This document shows, piece after piece, positions 16,332-23,474 of a DNA stretch of 59,183 nt (position 1 is the first letter of the stretch; every line of letters begins with the position of its first letter). Where the stretch lies: assembly GCA_041665285.1 (NCBI GenBank), contig JBAYJC010000008.1, positions 1 through 59,183 on the forward strand, written 5' to 3'. The notes under the pieces were generated by a model. It had not been told where the DNA came from. It made no database searches and saw nothing but the letters and a program-made list of their open reading frames with translations. The stretch is from JBAYJC01 sp041665285 (GTDB lineage Bacteria > Patescibacteriota > Patescibacteriia > 2-12-FULL-60-25). The position numbers were made by a program, and so were the translations under genes.

Positions 16332-17489
16332 TTATCTTCCTTTTTCCCACCAAGGTTGCACGCTGGCCACCATAGCTCCCATGGTCGCGAGGCAAAGGAT
16401 CCCGGCAAAGAGCCAGCCAATCACAGGAATCGCACCGACGAGCGTCACGACAATGGTCCCAACCACTGCGGGTTTCCAATTGAGTTCCGCTTCTTTCTTC
16501 GTGATCCACTTCCATAACCATGCGCCCACAATGACCCCCATCCAGGCGTAAGCGGCCATCATAGCCACAGAATAGACCGCAAGCACCGCAAAACCAACGG
16601 GCAAGCCAAGGATGCTCGCGAGAAGAAGCACGATCACAATGGGCGTGACGATCATGGTCACAAGACCGCGAAAGGCATCCCACCAGAAGTCATGGCGCGC
16701 ATGATCTACCACGAGTTTTGTCCAGCGTTTGAAAACCGAGACAATCACCAAGGCCATCACAAGAGCAAGCAGGAGTTTCCCGAGAAGCGCAAAGACAATC
16801 GCACCAACCATGGCCGTCTTCACATTCTTTTCTGTTGCTTTTGGCATGGTCACTTTGGGTGCCTGCTGTTCCACGCGGCCACGTACGACAGCGCCATCCT
16901 CACGAACGACAGCGAATCTGGAACGGTACACCAAATCTTTTTCCAGACGCGCGTCTTTGCCAAGTTGCAATTTTTGATCAATATCCGCAACCACAAATCC
17001 TTGCACCGTGCCGTTCAAGGAGAGCGTCCCTGCGGCCACACGCATATTGCCTTGCACCTTTCCATCCATGGTCAACATGCCGCCAGCCACAAACACATCG
17101 CCTTTGATCAAAGCTCCTGGCTGAATCAAGACATTGCCTCCCATCATGAGAAGGTCGTGCTCGATCGTGCCATCGATCACGACCGTGCCGCCTGCCACGC
17201 GCACATCATCACCGACTGTGCCAGACACATCGACCGTACCACCTGCGGCAAAAATGCTCTGCGCAACAGAGCCGCCGACGCGCACAGTACCACCAACCGC
17301 AAACACATCGCCCTGCATCTGGCCGTCTAATGAGACATTGCCTGCAGACGTATACACATCACCTTTGACCACCTCGCTCTTACCAATCCGCGTCACATCC
17401 CCTGTCCGAATCCACGCCGCCTCTACGGGCGGAGCGCTCATAAAAAACGCCACGGCTAACGCACTCACGACGAAAAGTTTTGTACGCAT
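16332..17489 (-). CDS. Exported bactofilin-like repeat protein with membrane C-terminus
   Basis: 385 residues. A Sec signal (MRTKLFVVSALAVAFFMSAP to VEAAW) leads into a right-handed beta-helix of ~6-residue turns, residues ~30-200: GDVYTSAGNVSLDG, GDVFAVGGTVRVGG, DDVRVAGGTVVIDG, GDVFVAGGMLTMDG. This is the polymer-forming (bactofilin) repeat pattern. After ~residue 230 come four or five hydrophobic segments. The repeats would lie outside the membrane because of the signal peptide, unlike cytoplasmic bactofilins. Such proteins are common in CPR genomes; a scaffold role in the envelope is inferred. Convergent with the epimerase gene. Confidence 0.78.
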   Translation of the reverse strand: MRTKLFVVSALAVAFFMSAPPVEAAWIRTGDVTRIGKSEVVKGDVYTSAGNVSLDGQMQGDVFAVGGTVRVGGSVAQSIFAAGGTVDVSGTVGDDVRVAGGTVVIDGTIEHDLLMMGGNVLIQPGALIKGDVFVAGGMLTMDGKVQGNMRVAAGTLSLNGTVQGFVVADIDQKLQLGKDARLEKDLVYRSRFAVVREDGAVVRGRVEQQAPKVTMPKATEKNVKTAMVGAIVFALLGKLLLALVMALVIVSVFKRWTKLVVDHARHDFWWDAFRGLVTMIVTPIVIVLLLASILGLPVGFAVLAVYSVAMMAAYAWMGVIVGAWLWKWITKKEAELNWKPAVVGTIVVTLVGAIPVIGWLFAGILCLATMGAMVASVQPWWEKGR

Positions 17490-17567
17490 ATACGAATATT
17501 AGAACAGAAATTTACGAAACATACCAGCCCTAGACCAGAACACACGCATTCCGCACAATGAGGATCT

Positions 17568-18764
17568 GTGACATCTTCCTCTCTTGATCTCTCTCCGGAC
17601 CAAGCCAGCGCTCTTGCGACGCTTCTTACGTGGTTAGAAAAACCTACGAGCCCTTTTCTTTCGCTCGGAGGCTATGCTGGCACAGGAAAAACCACGCTCG
17701 TCAGCATTTTGCGTCAGGAACTTCTCCGAACAAAACCAGACCTTTCCGTGGCGTTTTGCGCCTATACAGGTCGCGCGAGCCAGGTGTTGCGCGGCTATCT
17801 TGAGGAACGCGAGGCCCTTGGTCCGGCAGATTCCTGCGGCACCATTCACGCGCTTCTCTACAGCCCGGAGTTTGATGATGGCGGGCGCTTGCTGTATTGG
17901 AAACGATCCAAAACCGTCAAAGCAGATCTCATCATTGTGGATGAAGCAAGTATGGTGACGCAGGCGATCTGGCTCGACTTGCTTGGATGCAACAAACCTA
18001 TCATTGCCATTGGCGATCACGGACAGCTTCCACCGATCGAAGGATCGTTCAATCTCATGGAAAAACCAGATCTGACTCTGGAACGCATTCATCGCCAAGC
18101 GGAAAAAAATCCCATTATTCGTCTTGCGCAACAAGCGCGTCTTGAAGGAAAGATCGATCCTGGTATCTACGGCAAGCACATTCGCAAACTCTCGCACTCA
18201 ACGGATGAACCCGGAGAAATCAATGATCTTGTCGACGAACTCCTGTCGGACGTACGCGATGAAACGCTTGTGCTCTGTGGCCGCAACAAAACGCGCGTGG
18301 GCCTGAACCAAGCGATCCGGCAAAAAGCTGGACGCGAAGGAGCAGAACCAGAAGCAGGTGAAAAAGTAGTCTGCCTCAAAAATATTTACGATCGCGCGCG
18401 CATGCCTATCTACAACGGCATGACCGGCATCATTGAACACATCGTTCCAGACGGTGAACACTGGTATGATGCATCCATTACCTTTCCGGAGGAAGGACGC
18501 TTTTTCGAAGGCCGTGTGTGCCGCACGCAATTCCATAATCCAAGCCTAGTCGACGGCATTCCTGGCATTCCCGTAAAAGAAGTAGGCAATCGTTTTGATT
18601 TTGGCTACGCGCTCACGGTCCACAAAGCCCAAGGCTCACAAGCAGACACAGTCGTGCTCTTTGAAGAACGCTTCATCAAATCAGACGAGAATCAGTGGAA
18701 AAGATGGTTATACACAGCCGTAACCAGAGCAAGAAAAAATCTCTATATTATTGGACAGGATTGA
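17568..18764 (+). CDS. RecD/Dda-like ATP-dependent DNA helicase
   Basis: 398 residues of superfamily 1B helicase. Motif I is GGYAGTGKTTLV (residue ~35), motif II LIIVDEASMV (~125), then AIGDHGQLPPIEG (motif III), and near the end YALTVHKAQGSQADTVVLFE and LYTAVTRARKNLYII (UvrD_C_2 type). No N-terminal RecD domain is present, so it is the short, free-standing form found in many small genomes and some phages. Start is GTG at 17568 with AGGA six bases upstream. Role in replication or repair is inferred from family. Confidence 0.88.
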   Translation: MTSSSLDLSPDQASALATLLTWLEKPTSPFLSLGGYAGTGKTTLVSILRQELLRTKPDLSVAFCAYTGRASQVLRGYLEEREALGPADSCGTIHALLYSPEFDDGGRLLYWKRSKTVKADLIIVDEASMVTQAIWLDLLGCNKPIIAIGDHGQLPPIEGSFNLMEKPDLTLERIHRQAEKNPIIRLAQQARLEGKIDPGIYGKHIRKLSHSTDEPGEINDLVDELLSDVRDETLVLCGRNKTRVGLNQAIRQKAGREGAEPEAGEKVVCLKNIYDRARMPIYNGMTGIIEHIVPDGEHWYDASITFPEEGRFFEGRVCRTQFHNPSLVDGIPGIPVKEVGNRFDFGYALTVHKAQGSQADTVVLFEERFIKSDENQWKRWLYTAVTRARKNLYIIGQD

Positions 18765-18770
18765 CCACGC

Positions 18771-18844
18771 AAATAAAAGAGCGCATTCAACGACGGCGTG
18801 AGCAGAGCTGCTCTTTACCGTGTGAAATGCGCCGAGGGCTTTTC
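18771..18844 (-). terminator. Structured terminator of the two-gene GC-rich unit
   Basis: On the minus strand nested arms GCGCATT/AATGCGC, ACGG/CCGT and AGAGC/GCTCT are followed by CTCTTTTATTTG. The final TTTTATTTG tail recurs after other GC-rich units (41.53, 41.91 and 53.72 kb). Confidence 0.6.
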
Positions 18845-19258
18845 TCAGAGCGCGTAAATGACGACGCGCTTTCTGCTTCGTTCGATCCCGTCGAGGATTG
18901 CCCCGACATCCGCACGAAGCATCATGCCAGCGAAGCCGCTCCCCATGAGCACGACGCCGATCGTCTCGTTCTCGGGGACGTCCAGCTTGTTCAGGCACTC
19001 CTCCACGAGCTGGGGCGTCCGCTGAAAATGCGAACCGCGTAGCTCGTGGCATACGAGGGCGTGGAAGGTCCGGCTCCCGCATTGCTTTGAGAGCGTCTCG
19101 CCGAGTTGGTTGCCACCGGTCTCGGCCAACTCGGGCCAAAAGCGCCCCGAGACGAGGCCGGCGAACCCCTCATCGTTGTATCCCTCGGCGTTCACCGCGA
19201 ACGCGAGGTGCTGATGAGGCGACTCGAAGATGTCTCCACGAACTTTTCCTACGATCAT
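18845..19258 (-). CDS. Macro-domain-like protein, second gene of a GC-rich unit
   Basis: 137 residues from MIVGKVRGDIFESP, with AGGAG eight bases before the ATG. The N-terminal VRGDIF then AFAVNAEGYNDEGFAGLV recalls the macro-domain GDI...IVNAAN...GGGVA block. The later VVLMGSGFAGMMLRADVG followed by ILDGIERSRKRVVIY recalls the second ADP-ribose loop and the final strand/helix of TARG1/ALC1-like macro domains. The usual Asn-Asn is reduced to VNAEG. ADP-ribose binding or removal is therefore only a suggestion. The in-frame extension upstream overlaps the preceding gene and is rejected. Strongly GC-rich. Confidence 0.6.
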   Translation of the reverse strand: MIVGKVRGDIFESPHQHLAFAVNAEGYNDEGFAGLVSGRFWPELAETGGNQLGETLSKQCGSRTFHALVCHELRGSHFQRTPQLVEECLNKLDVPENETIGVVLMGSGFAGMMLRADVGAILDGIERSRKRVVIYAL

Positions 19259-19305
19259 GTCGGCGCTCCTGTCAGCAGAGCTGACTTGCTGTGCGAATGC
19301 GTGGT

Positions 19306-19539
19306 TCAGTGCTTGCCGTCCTGCCTCTGCACGTACCTGCGAAGCTCCCCCACGAGTCCGAGGAGCTCGGGCACGACCCGCTTCAAGGCCTGGTCGCTGT
19401 CGCCGTGGTGTATGCCCATGTAGTGGTACGCGTCCACGCGCATGCCCGCCTCGAGGGCGCTTGCGATGCGACGGGCCCCGAGAACGATGGCGAGGGCGAC
19501 CAGGAAAAGTCCGAGGACGATGGCGAGGGCGATGGTCAT
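19306..19539 (-). CDS. Small single-pass membrane protein, first gene of a GC-rich unit
   Basis: 77 residues with an N-terminal membrane helix (TIALAIVLGLFLVALAIVLG) followed by a charged cytoplasmic-type helix (ARRIASALEAGM) and QALKRVVPELLGLVGELRRY. CTGGAG stands eight bases before ATG. It is driven by the TTGACA-17-TATGGT promoter and followed 47 bases later by the macro-like gene, making this the only two-gene unit among the GC-rich insertions. No family recognised. Confidence 0.65.
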   Translation of the reverse strand: MTIALAIVLGLFLVALAIVLGARRIASALEAGMRVDAYHYMGIHHGDSDQALKRVVPELLGLVGELRRYVQRQDGKH

Positions 19540-19619
19540 TGTTCACTCCAGTGCTGGCATCTCAGAACGCTCCGGAAACCGGAACGGCCTCACGCGGTTA
19601 TCCGCGATATTGACCAGGC

Positions 19620-19648
19620 ACCATAGGACAAAACCCTTGTTTTGTCAA
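19620..19648 (-). promoter_or_regulatory. Promoter of the two-gene GC-rich unit
   Basis: On the minus strand: TTGACA, 17 bases, TATGGT. It is divergent from the tRNA-Pro promoter 28 bases away. Confidence 0.75.
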
Positions 19649-19675
19649 GAGTCTTGACCGCTAAAAACGACCCCC

Positions 19676-19704
19676 TTGGCCAAATCCTGTGTTTCCGCTA
19701 TGAT
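19676..19704 (+). promoter_or_regulatory. Promoter of tRNA-Pro
   Basis: TTGGCC, 17 bases, TATGAT. The predicted transcript has a ~135-base leader containing one copy of a 41-bp direct repeat before the tRNA. Confidence 0.65.
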
Positions 19705-19731
19705 GCGCCGTGCACAGTGCAACCGACGTCG

Positions 19732-19772
19732 GGCAAGTTTGGACTTGCCCGTTCCTCACTCGTCGGGGCGTA
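19732..19772 (+). repeat. 41-bp direct repeat, copy 1
   Basis: Identical to 19814-19854. Contains the hairpin GGGCAAGT-TTGG-ACTTGCCC and ends in the nine bases that start tRNA-Pro (CGGGGCGTA), but here no tRNA follows. Confidence 0.9.
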
Positions 19773-19813
19773 TGTCGCATGGGCGCCATGCGCACCATCC
19801 TCGCTCGGAATCA

Positions 19814-19854
19814 GGCAAGTTTGGACTTGCCCGTTCCTCACTCGTCGGGGCGTA
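19814..19854 (+). repeat. 41-bp direct repeat, copy 2
   Basis: Second copy, offset 82 bp; its last nine bases are the 5' end of tRNA-Pro. Confidence 0.9.
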
Positions 19855-19922
19855 GCTCAGTTGGCTAGAGCGCCTGCTTTGGGAGCAGGAGGCCGCAGGT
19901 TCAAGTCCTGTCACCCCGACCA
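19846..19922 (+). tRNA. tRNA-Pro (UGG)
   Basis: Cloverleaf with D arm GCTC..GAGC, anticodon stem CCTGC/GCAGG enclosing TTTGGGA (anticodon TGG), T arm with GGTTCAAGTCC, discriminator A and encoded CCA. One A-C mismatch occurs in the acceptor stem. Confidence 0.95.
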
Positions 19923-19926
19923 TCAC

Positions 19927-19954
19927 CAAAACCCGCCATTTCGGCGGGTTTTGT
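19927..19954 (+). terminator. Terminator of tRNA-Pro
   Basis: AAAACCCGCC/GGCGGGTTTT around a five-base loop. Confidence 0.9.
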
Positions 19955-20020
19955 GTTAGAGGCGATGATTATTCGATCTCCTTAGCGAATAAGCACATTC
20001 AGCGTATAATTGGTTTTGAT

Positions 20021-20491
20021 ATGTTCAAAAAACTCTATTTGATCGCCATTCCCCTTTTTTACATCCTCGTCGCTCTCACAGGCAGTCAATTCACTTCTGC
20101 TGGCATGGAGTGGTATCGTACGATCCACATCCCCTCGTGGACGCCGCCCGGGTCTTTCATCGGCGCAGTTTGGACCACGATTTTTACGCTCACAGCGCTT
20201 TCTGCGATTCTCGTCTGGCGCACAAAAATACCAAAAACAATCTTCCTTTGGATAAAACTCCTTTTCGTTGCCAATGGTTTCCTTAATTTCACCTGGAGCT
20301 ACCTCTTTTTCACCAAGCACCTCCTCACCCTCGCTGGATTTGAAGCCATCCTCCTCGACCTGACCGTCATCGCTCTCATGGCGCTCATCTGGCGCTATTC
20401 GCGCTCTGCCGCGCTCTTGCTTTTACCGTACGCGGCCTGGACTGCTTTTGCCTCTTTTCTCACGTTTACGATCGCCAGCATGAACAAATAA
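20021..20491 (+). CDS. TspO/MBR-family membrane protein
   Basis: 156 residues with five predicted membrane helices. Family blocks: WYRTIHIPSWTPPGSFIGAV (PxWxPPxxxFxxVW) at residues ~32-51 and NGFLNFTWSYLFF near 86 (NxxWSxLFF). TspO proteins bind porphyrins and cholesterol-like ligands and respond to stress; the function in bacteria remains mixed. It stands alone between two tRNA genes, followed after 50 bases by the methyltransferase gene. The Trp-rich character is typical. Confidence 0.85.
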   Translation: MFKKLYLIAIPLFYILVALTGSQFTSAGMEWYRTIHIPSWTPPGSFIGAVWTTIFTLTALSAILVWRTKIPKTIFLWIKLLFVANGFLNFTWSYLFFTKHLLTLAGFEAILLDLTVIALMALIWRYSRSAALLLLPYAAWTAFASFLTFTIASMNK

Positions 20492-20544
20492 AGGCCTGCG
20501 CGGCGATTATTGCCTTTTCTCAAGTGCATGCTAAGGTGCGCCTT

Positions 20545-21744
20545 ATGTTCCCCATCATTACGCTCAAACCCGGAAAAGACATCCCCTTGCTCGCAGGGCA
20601 TCCTTGGGTTTGGTCTGAAGCGATCTCCTCTTCGCCAAAAGGCCTAGGGAATGGTGATATCGTCGAAGTACAAGCGGCGAATAGGAAAACGATCGGTCTT
20701 GGCTCCTTCAACCCAAACACCTCCATTCGCGTGCGCATCCTCACACGTGACGCAGGCGAATTGATCGACGCGGCCTATTTCACGAAACGCTTCCGCAGTC
20801 TCGACATATGGAAACGCGAGCGGCTTCCGGAGGACACAGATGGATATCGCGTGGTGCACGCAGAAGCGGATGGCATTCCTGGACTGATTCTTGATCGTTT
20901 TGATGAAACGTTTGTTTTTCAGATCCACACTGCAGGCATGGAACGTTTTCGCGAACATATTCTCAAAGCTGTTGAAGAGGTTTTTCATCCTTCAACGATC
21001 GTCGAGCGCTCAGATGTAGACGCGCGGCTCATCGAAGGGCTCAAGGATCAGCCCGTGACCATCCATAAAGGTGCCGTGGAAAAGCCTGTCACTTTTGAAG
21101 AAGCGGGCCTTCGCTTTTATGCGGATGTTCTCCACGGGCAAAAAACGGGATTTTTTCTTGATCAGCGTAATGCTCGCTTGAAGGTCGGCGAACTCGCGAA
21201 CGACAAACGCGTGCTCAACCTTTTTGGATACACGGGTGCGTTCAGCATCCACGCGACAAACGGAGGCGCCTCTTTCGTCAACACCGTGGATATTTCGCGA
21301 AAGGCACTGGAGCTTGCCCAAGAAAACTTCCGCTTGAATGGCTTTGATCCGGAAGATGAGGAACAGTGCCAGTTTCTTGAGGCAGATGTGCTCGAGCTTC
21401 TACAAAGCAAAGAACTCCCAGATGGTCCGTATGATCTGATCATTTGCGATCCTCCAGCATTTGCAAAAAACGAACGCCATCTTTCGCAAGCCTTGCGCGC
21501 CTATACAGATCTCAACGTCGCGTGCCTCAAACAGCTCTCCCCCGGAGGCATTCTCGTGACAAGCTCTTGTTCTGGTCGCCTGGATCCAGAAGAGTTTCGC
21601 GCCATGTTACGCATTGCCGCAGGCCGTGCAGGAAAAACCGTCCGCGTGTTAGATTGGCTCACCCAGCCTGTGGATCACGCGGAGCTTCTTGCCTTTCCAG
21701 AAGGACGCTATCTCAAAACCGCCGTGCTTGAGGTCATCGGATAG
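20545..21744 (+). CDS. RlmI-like class I rRNA methyltransferase
   Basis: 399 residues. N-terminal PUA domain (LLAGHPWVWSEAISSS, then GDIVEVQAANRKTIGLGSFN), a central linker with GIPGLILDRF, then a Rossmann methyltransferase: FFLDQRNAR, RVLNLFGYTGAFSIHA (SAM motif I), DLIICDPPAFAKNERH (the catalytic DPPxF), and VTSSCSGRLDPEEF (second Cys). This matches RlmI (23S m5C1962) and its relatives. MFPIITL is chosen as start; an ATG seven codons upstream is possible. Followed by the tRNA-Gly gene. Confidence 0.88.
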   Translation: MFPIITLKPGKDIPLLAGHPWVWSEAISSSPKGLGNGDIVEVQAANRKTIGLGSFNPNTSIRVRILTRDAGELIDAAYFTKRFRSLDIWKRERLPEDTDGYRVVHAEADGIPGLILDRFDETFVFQIHTAGMERFREHILKAVEEVFHPSTIVERSDVDARLIEGLKDQPVTIHKGAVEKPVTFEEAGLRFYADVLHGQKTGFFLDQRNARLKVGELANDKRVLNLFGYTGAFSIHATNGGASFVNTVDISRKALELAQENFRLNGFDPEDEEQCQFLEADVLELLQSKELPDGPYDLIICDPPAFAKNERHLSQALRAYTDLNVACLKQLSPGGILVTSSCSGRLDPEEFRAMLRIAAGRAGKTVRVLDWLTQPVDHAELLAFPEGRYLKTAVLEVIG

Positions 21745-21772
21745 ACAAAAAGAGCGCCAACCACCTTTTCCC

Positions 21773-21801
21773 TTGCCAGGTTCTGCATGGTCCGCTACAT
21801 T
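21773..21801 (+). promoter_or_regulatory. Promoter of tRNA-Gly
   Basis: TTGCCA, 17 bases, TACATT, 19 bases before the tRNA. Confidence 0.65.
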
Positions 21802-21820
21802 ATCCTCACAAAAAGAACAG

Positions 21821-21895
21821 GCGGGTATCGTATAATGGCTATTACCACAGGTTTCCAACCTGTTGACGCGGGTTCGATTCCCGCTACCCGCTCCA
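21821..21895 (+). tRNA. tRNA-Gly (UCC)
   Basis: Acceptor GCGGGTA/TACCCGC, anticodon stem ACAGG/CCTGT enclosing TTTCCAA (anticodon TCC), T arm GCGGG/CCCGC with TTCGATT, and encoded CCA. Confidence 0.96.
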
Positions 21896-21900
21896 CACAT

Positions 21901-21926
21901 AAAACGCCCCAAACGGGCGTTTTGTG
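21901..21926 (+). terminator. Terminator of tRNA-Gly
   Basis: AAAACGCCC/GGGCGTTTT, followed by GTG. Confidence 0.88.
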
Positions 21927-21970
21927 ATACTATGCCGTCATAGCGTTTTCTTTTTATCGTTTCCCTGCGC

Positions 21971-23455
21971 ATGCGACAACGCGCTCTCTTCCATTGCTTG
22001 GCCATTCTCATGATTGGGTGGTTTTGTGTGGTCGCGATCATCCTTACCAAACCATCTGCCCTCATACCGCCACCAGCGCCTTTTCAGCCAAGCACAACGA
22101 CAATTCCTGTGCCGCTCGAAGATCCGCGACTCATGCATGATGCGTTTCGCTATAAAGAATCCTGGTCTGTTGCCGACGGAACACGGATCATCCTCCTCCC
22201 CCATCATCTGATCGGCGCAAAAGGCATTGCTTCACTCGTGAGCGCTGTTCCAGAACCCACAACTGTCTATTATCTTGCGCCAGACCATCTTTCTGGAGGA
22301 GACACAGCCTTTTCTACAACAGACGCCCCACTCGTAACCGCAGAAGGAGGCAGTAGCCCCAACCTTGTCCTTCACCAAGACCTTCTTGAAACCGTTCCTT
22401 CGCTTAGCAATAATACGCGAGCTTTTTTGCATGAACCAAGCGCTCTAGCTCCGATTCCCTATTTCAAGGAAGCGTGGCCAAATACATTAGTCACGCCTAT
22501 TCTCGTTAAGCTCAATGCCACAGAAAAGGAACAACGAGAGCTCATCGATGCTCTGCGCACCAAGCTTGAACAAGATCCGTCTGCATTGCTCGTGAGCTCC
22601 ATTGATTTCTCGCATTATCAAACCGTACAAGTCGCAGACTTTCACGACCTGATCGCCGAAGACGCGCTTCGTGCACTCGACGTGGAATCGACCTCGTCCC
22701 TTGAAATCGACTCCCCGCCCATTTTTCGCATGACCGCACTCATGGCTCGCGAACTTGGGCTCGGCCAGGTGACTATCCACGATCACACCAACTCGCTGAC
22801 GCTTCTCCGTTCTGTGTACGGCAAAGAGTCTACCAGCCATTTTTACGCGTCGTTTTCGCCAGGGGCCTTCGCACAGCGCGAGATCGTCTCCTTGCTCCTG
22901 CTTGGCACGCTCGACAATCAAGCCTCAACGTCGACGCTCTTGAGCATGAGCGGAACAGAAAATCGATTCTTTTCCGGCCAGGACATGCGGTTTTTCTCCA
23001 CCGATGCTCCTCGCACCGTCACCCTTCAATCCGCAGGCTATAGCCTTCACATTGAAGGTATTCAAACCAGCAAAACGGCAACCGTGACCCACCTCAAAAC
23101 GCCGACGTTCCCCGTGGATTTGATCGCCATGGACAAACCAATGACCGTCGAAGACGAGACGGATCTGCTCACAAAGGTTAAAGCCTCACGAGAGAGTGGA
23201 GCGCATGTCATCGCCTGGATAAAGTGGCGCAACCAAGCCAAAGCAAGCCCAGCAAATAGCGAACAGCGCCTTGCAGAGTCACTCATCGATGCCGGTGCAG
23301 AGGCGGTCGTAGGCATCACGCCACAGCAAGACCCATCTTTTGCGTCATACAAAGGAAAACCAATCGTTTTCTCGCTGGGCAACGTCAAACAAGCCTTTGG
23401 ACTTGTCCTCAATAAAGATCATGCTGATCCATTACTCATCCATCTCACAAAATAA
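21971..23455 (+). CDS. Membrane-anchored Memo-like/CapA-like fusion protein
   Basis: 494 residues. An N-terminal membrane anchor (FHCLAILMIGWFCVVAIILT) is followed by a Memo/AmmeMemoRadiSam-B-like domain (residues ~65-310): RIILLPHHLIGAKG, YYLAPDHLSGG, ALLVSSIDFSHYQ. The C-terminal ~170 residues resemble a degenerate CapA/PgsA-type metallophosphoesterase: VIAWIKWRNQ, then RLAESLIDAGAEAVVGITPQ and GKPIVFSLGNVKQ (family IGxHPH...SLGN). The His of the CapA metal site is missing (GITPQQ), so that part may be inactive. Such fusions occur in CPR genomes. Extracellular location is inferred from the anchor. Confidence 0.72.
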   Translation: MRQRALFHCLAILMIGWFCVVAIILTKPSALIPPPAPFQPSTTTIPVPLEDPRLMHDAFRYKESWSVADGTRIILLPHHLIGAKGIASLVSAVPEPTTVYYLAPDHLSGGDTAFSTTDAPLVTAEGGSSPNLVLHQDLLETVPSLSNNTRAFLHEPSALAPIPYFKEAWPNTLVTPILVKLNATEKEQRELIDALRTKLEQDPSALLVSSIDFSHYQTVQVADFHDLIAEDALRALDVESTSSLEIDSPPIFRMTALMARELGLGQVTIHDHTNSLTLLRSVYGKESTSHFYASFSPGAFAQREIVSLLLLGTLDNQASTSTLLSMSGTENRFFSGQDMRFFSTDAPRTVTLQSAGYSLHIEGIQTSKTATVTHLKTPTFPVDLIAMDKPMTVEDETDLLTKVKASRESGAHVIAWIKWRNQAKASPANSEQRLAESLIDAGAEAVVGITPQQDPSFASYKGKPIVFSLGNVKQAFGLVLNKDHADPLLIHLTK

Positions 23456-23474
23456 TGATACAATATCCACATCT

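Noticed and set aside
18771..18844. attC-like site (integron cassette end) with ATTCAAC and GTGAAAT boxes around a structured stem
   Set aside because: Only one such structure was found, the second box deviates from GTTRRRY, the other GC-rich units lack it, and no integron integrase is present. It is better read as a terminator.
19259..19546. In-frame N-terminal extension of the macro-like gene
   Set aside because: Arg/Pro/His-rich, overlaps the upstream gene in another frame, and a good RBS precedes the internal ATG at 19258.
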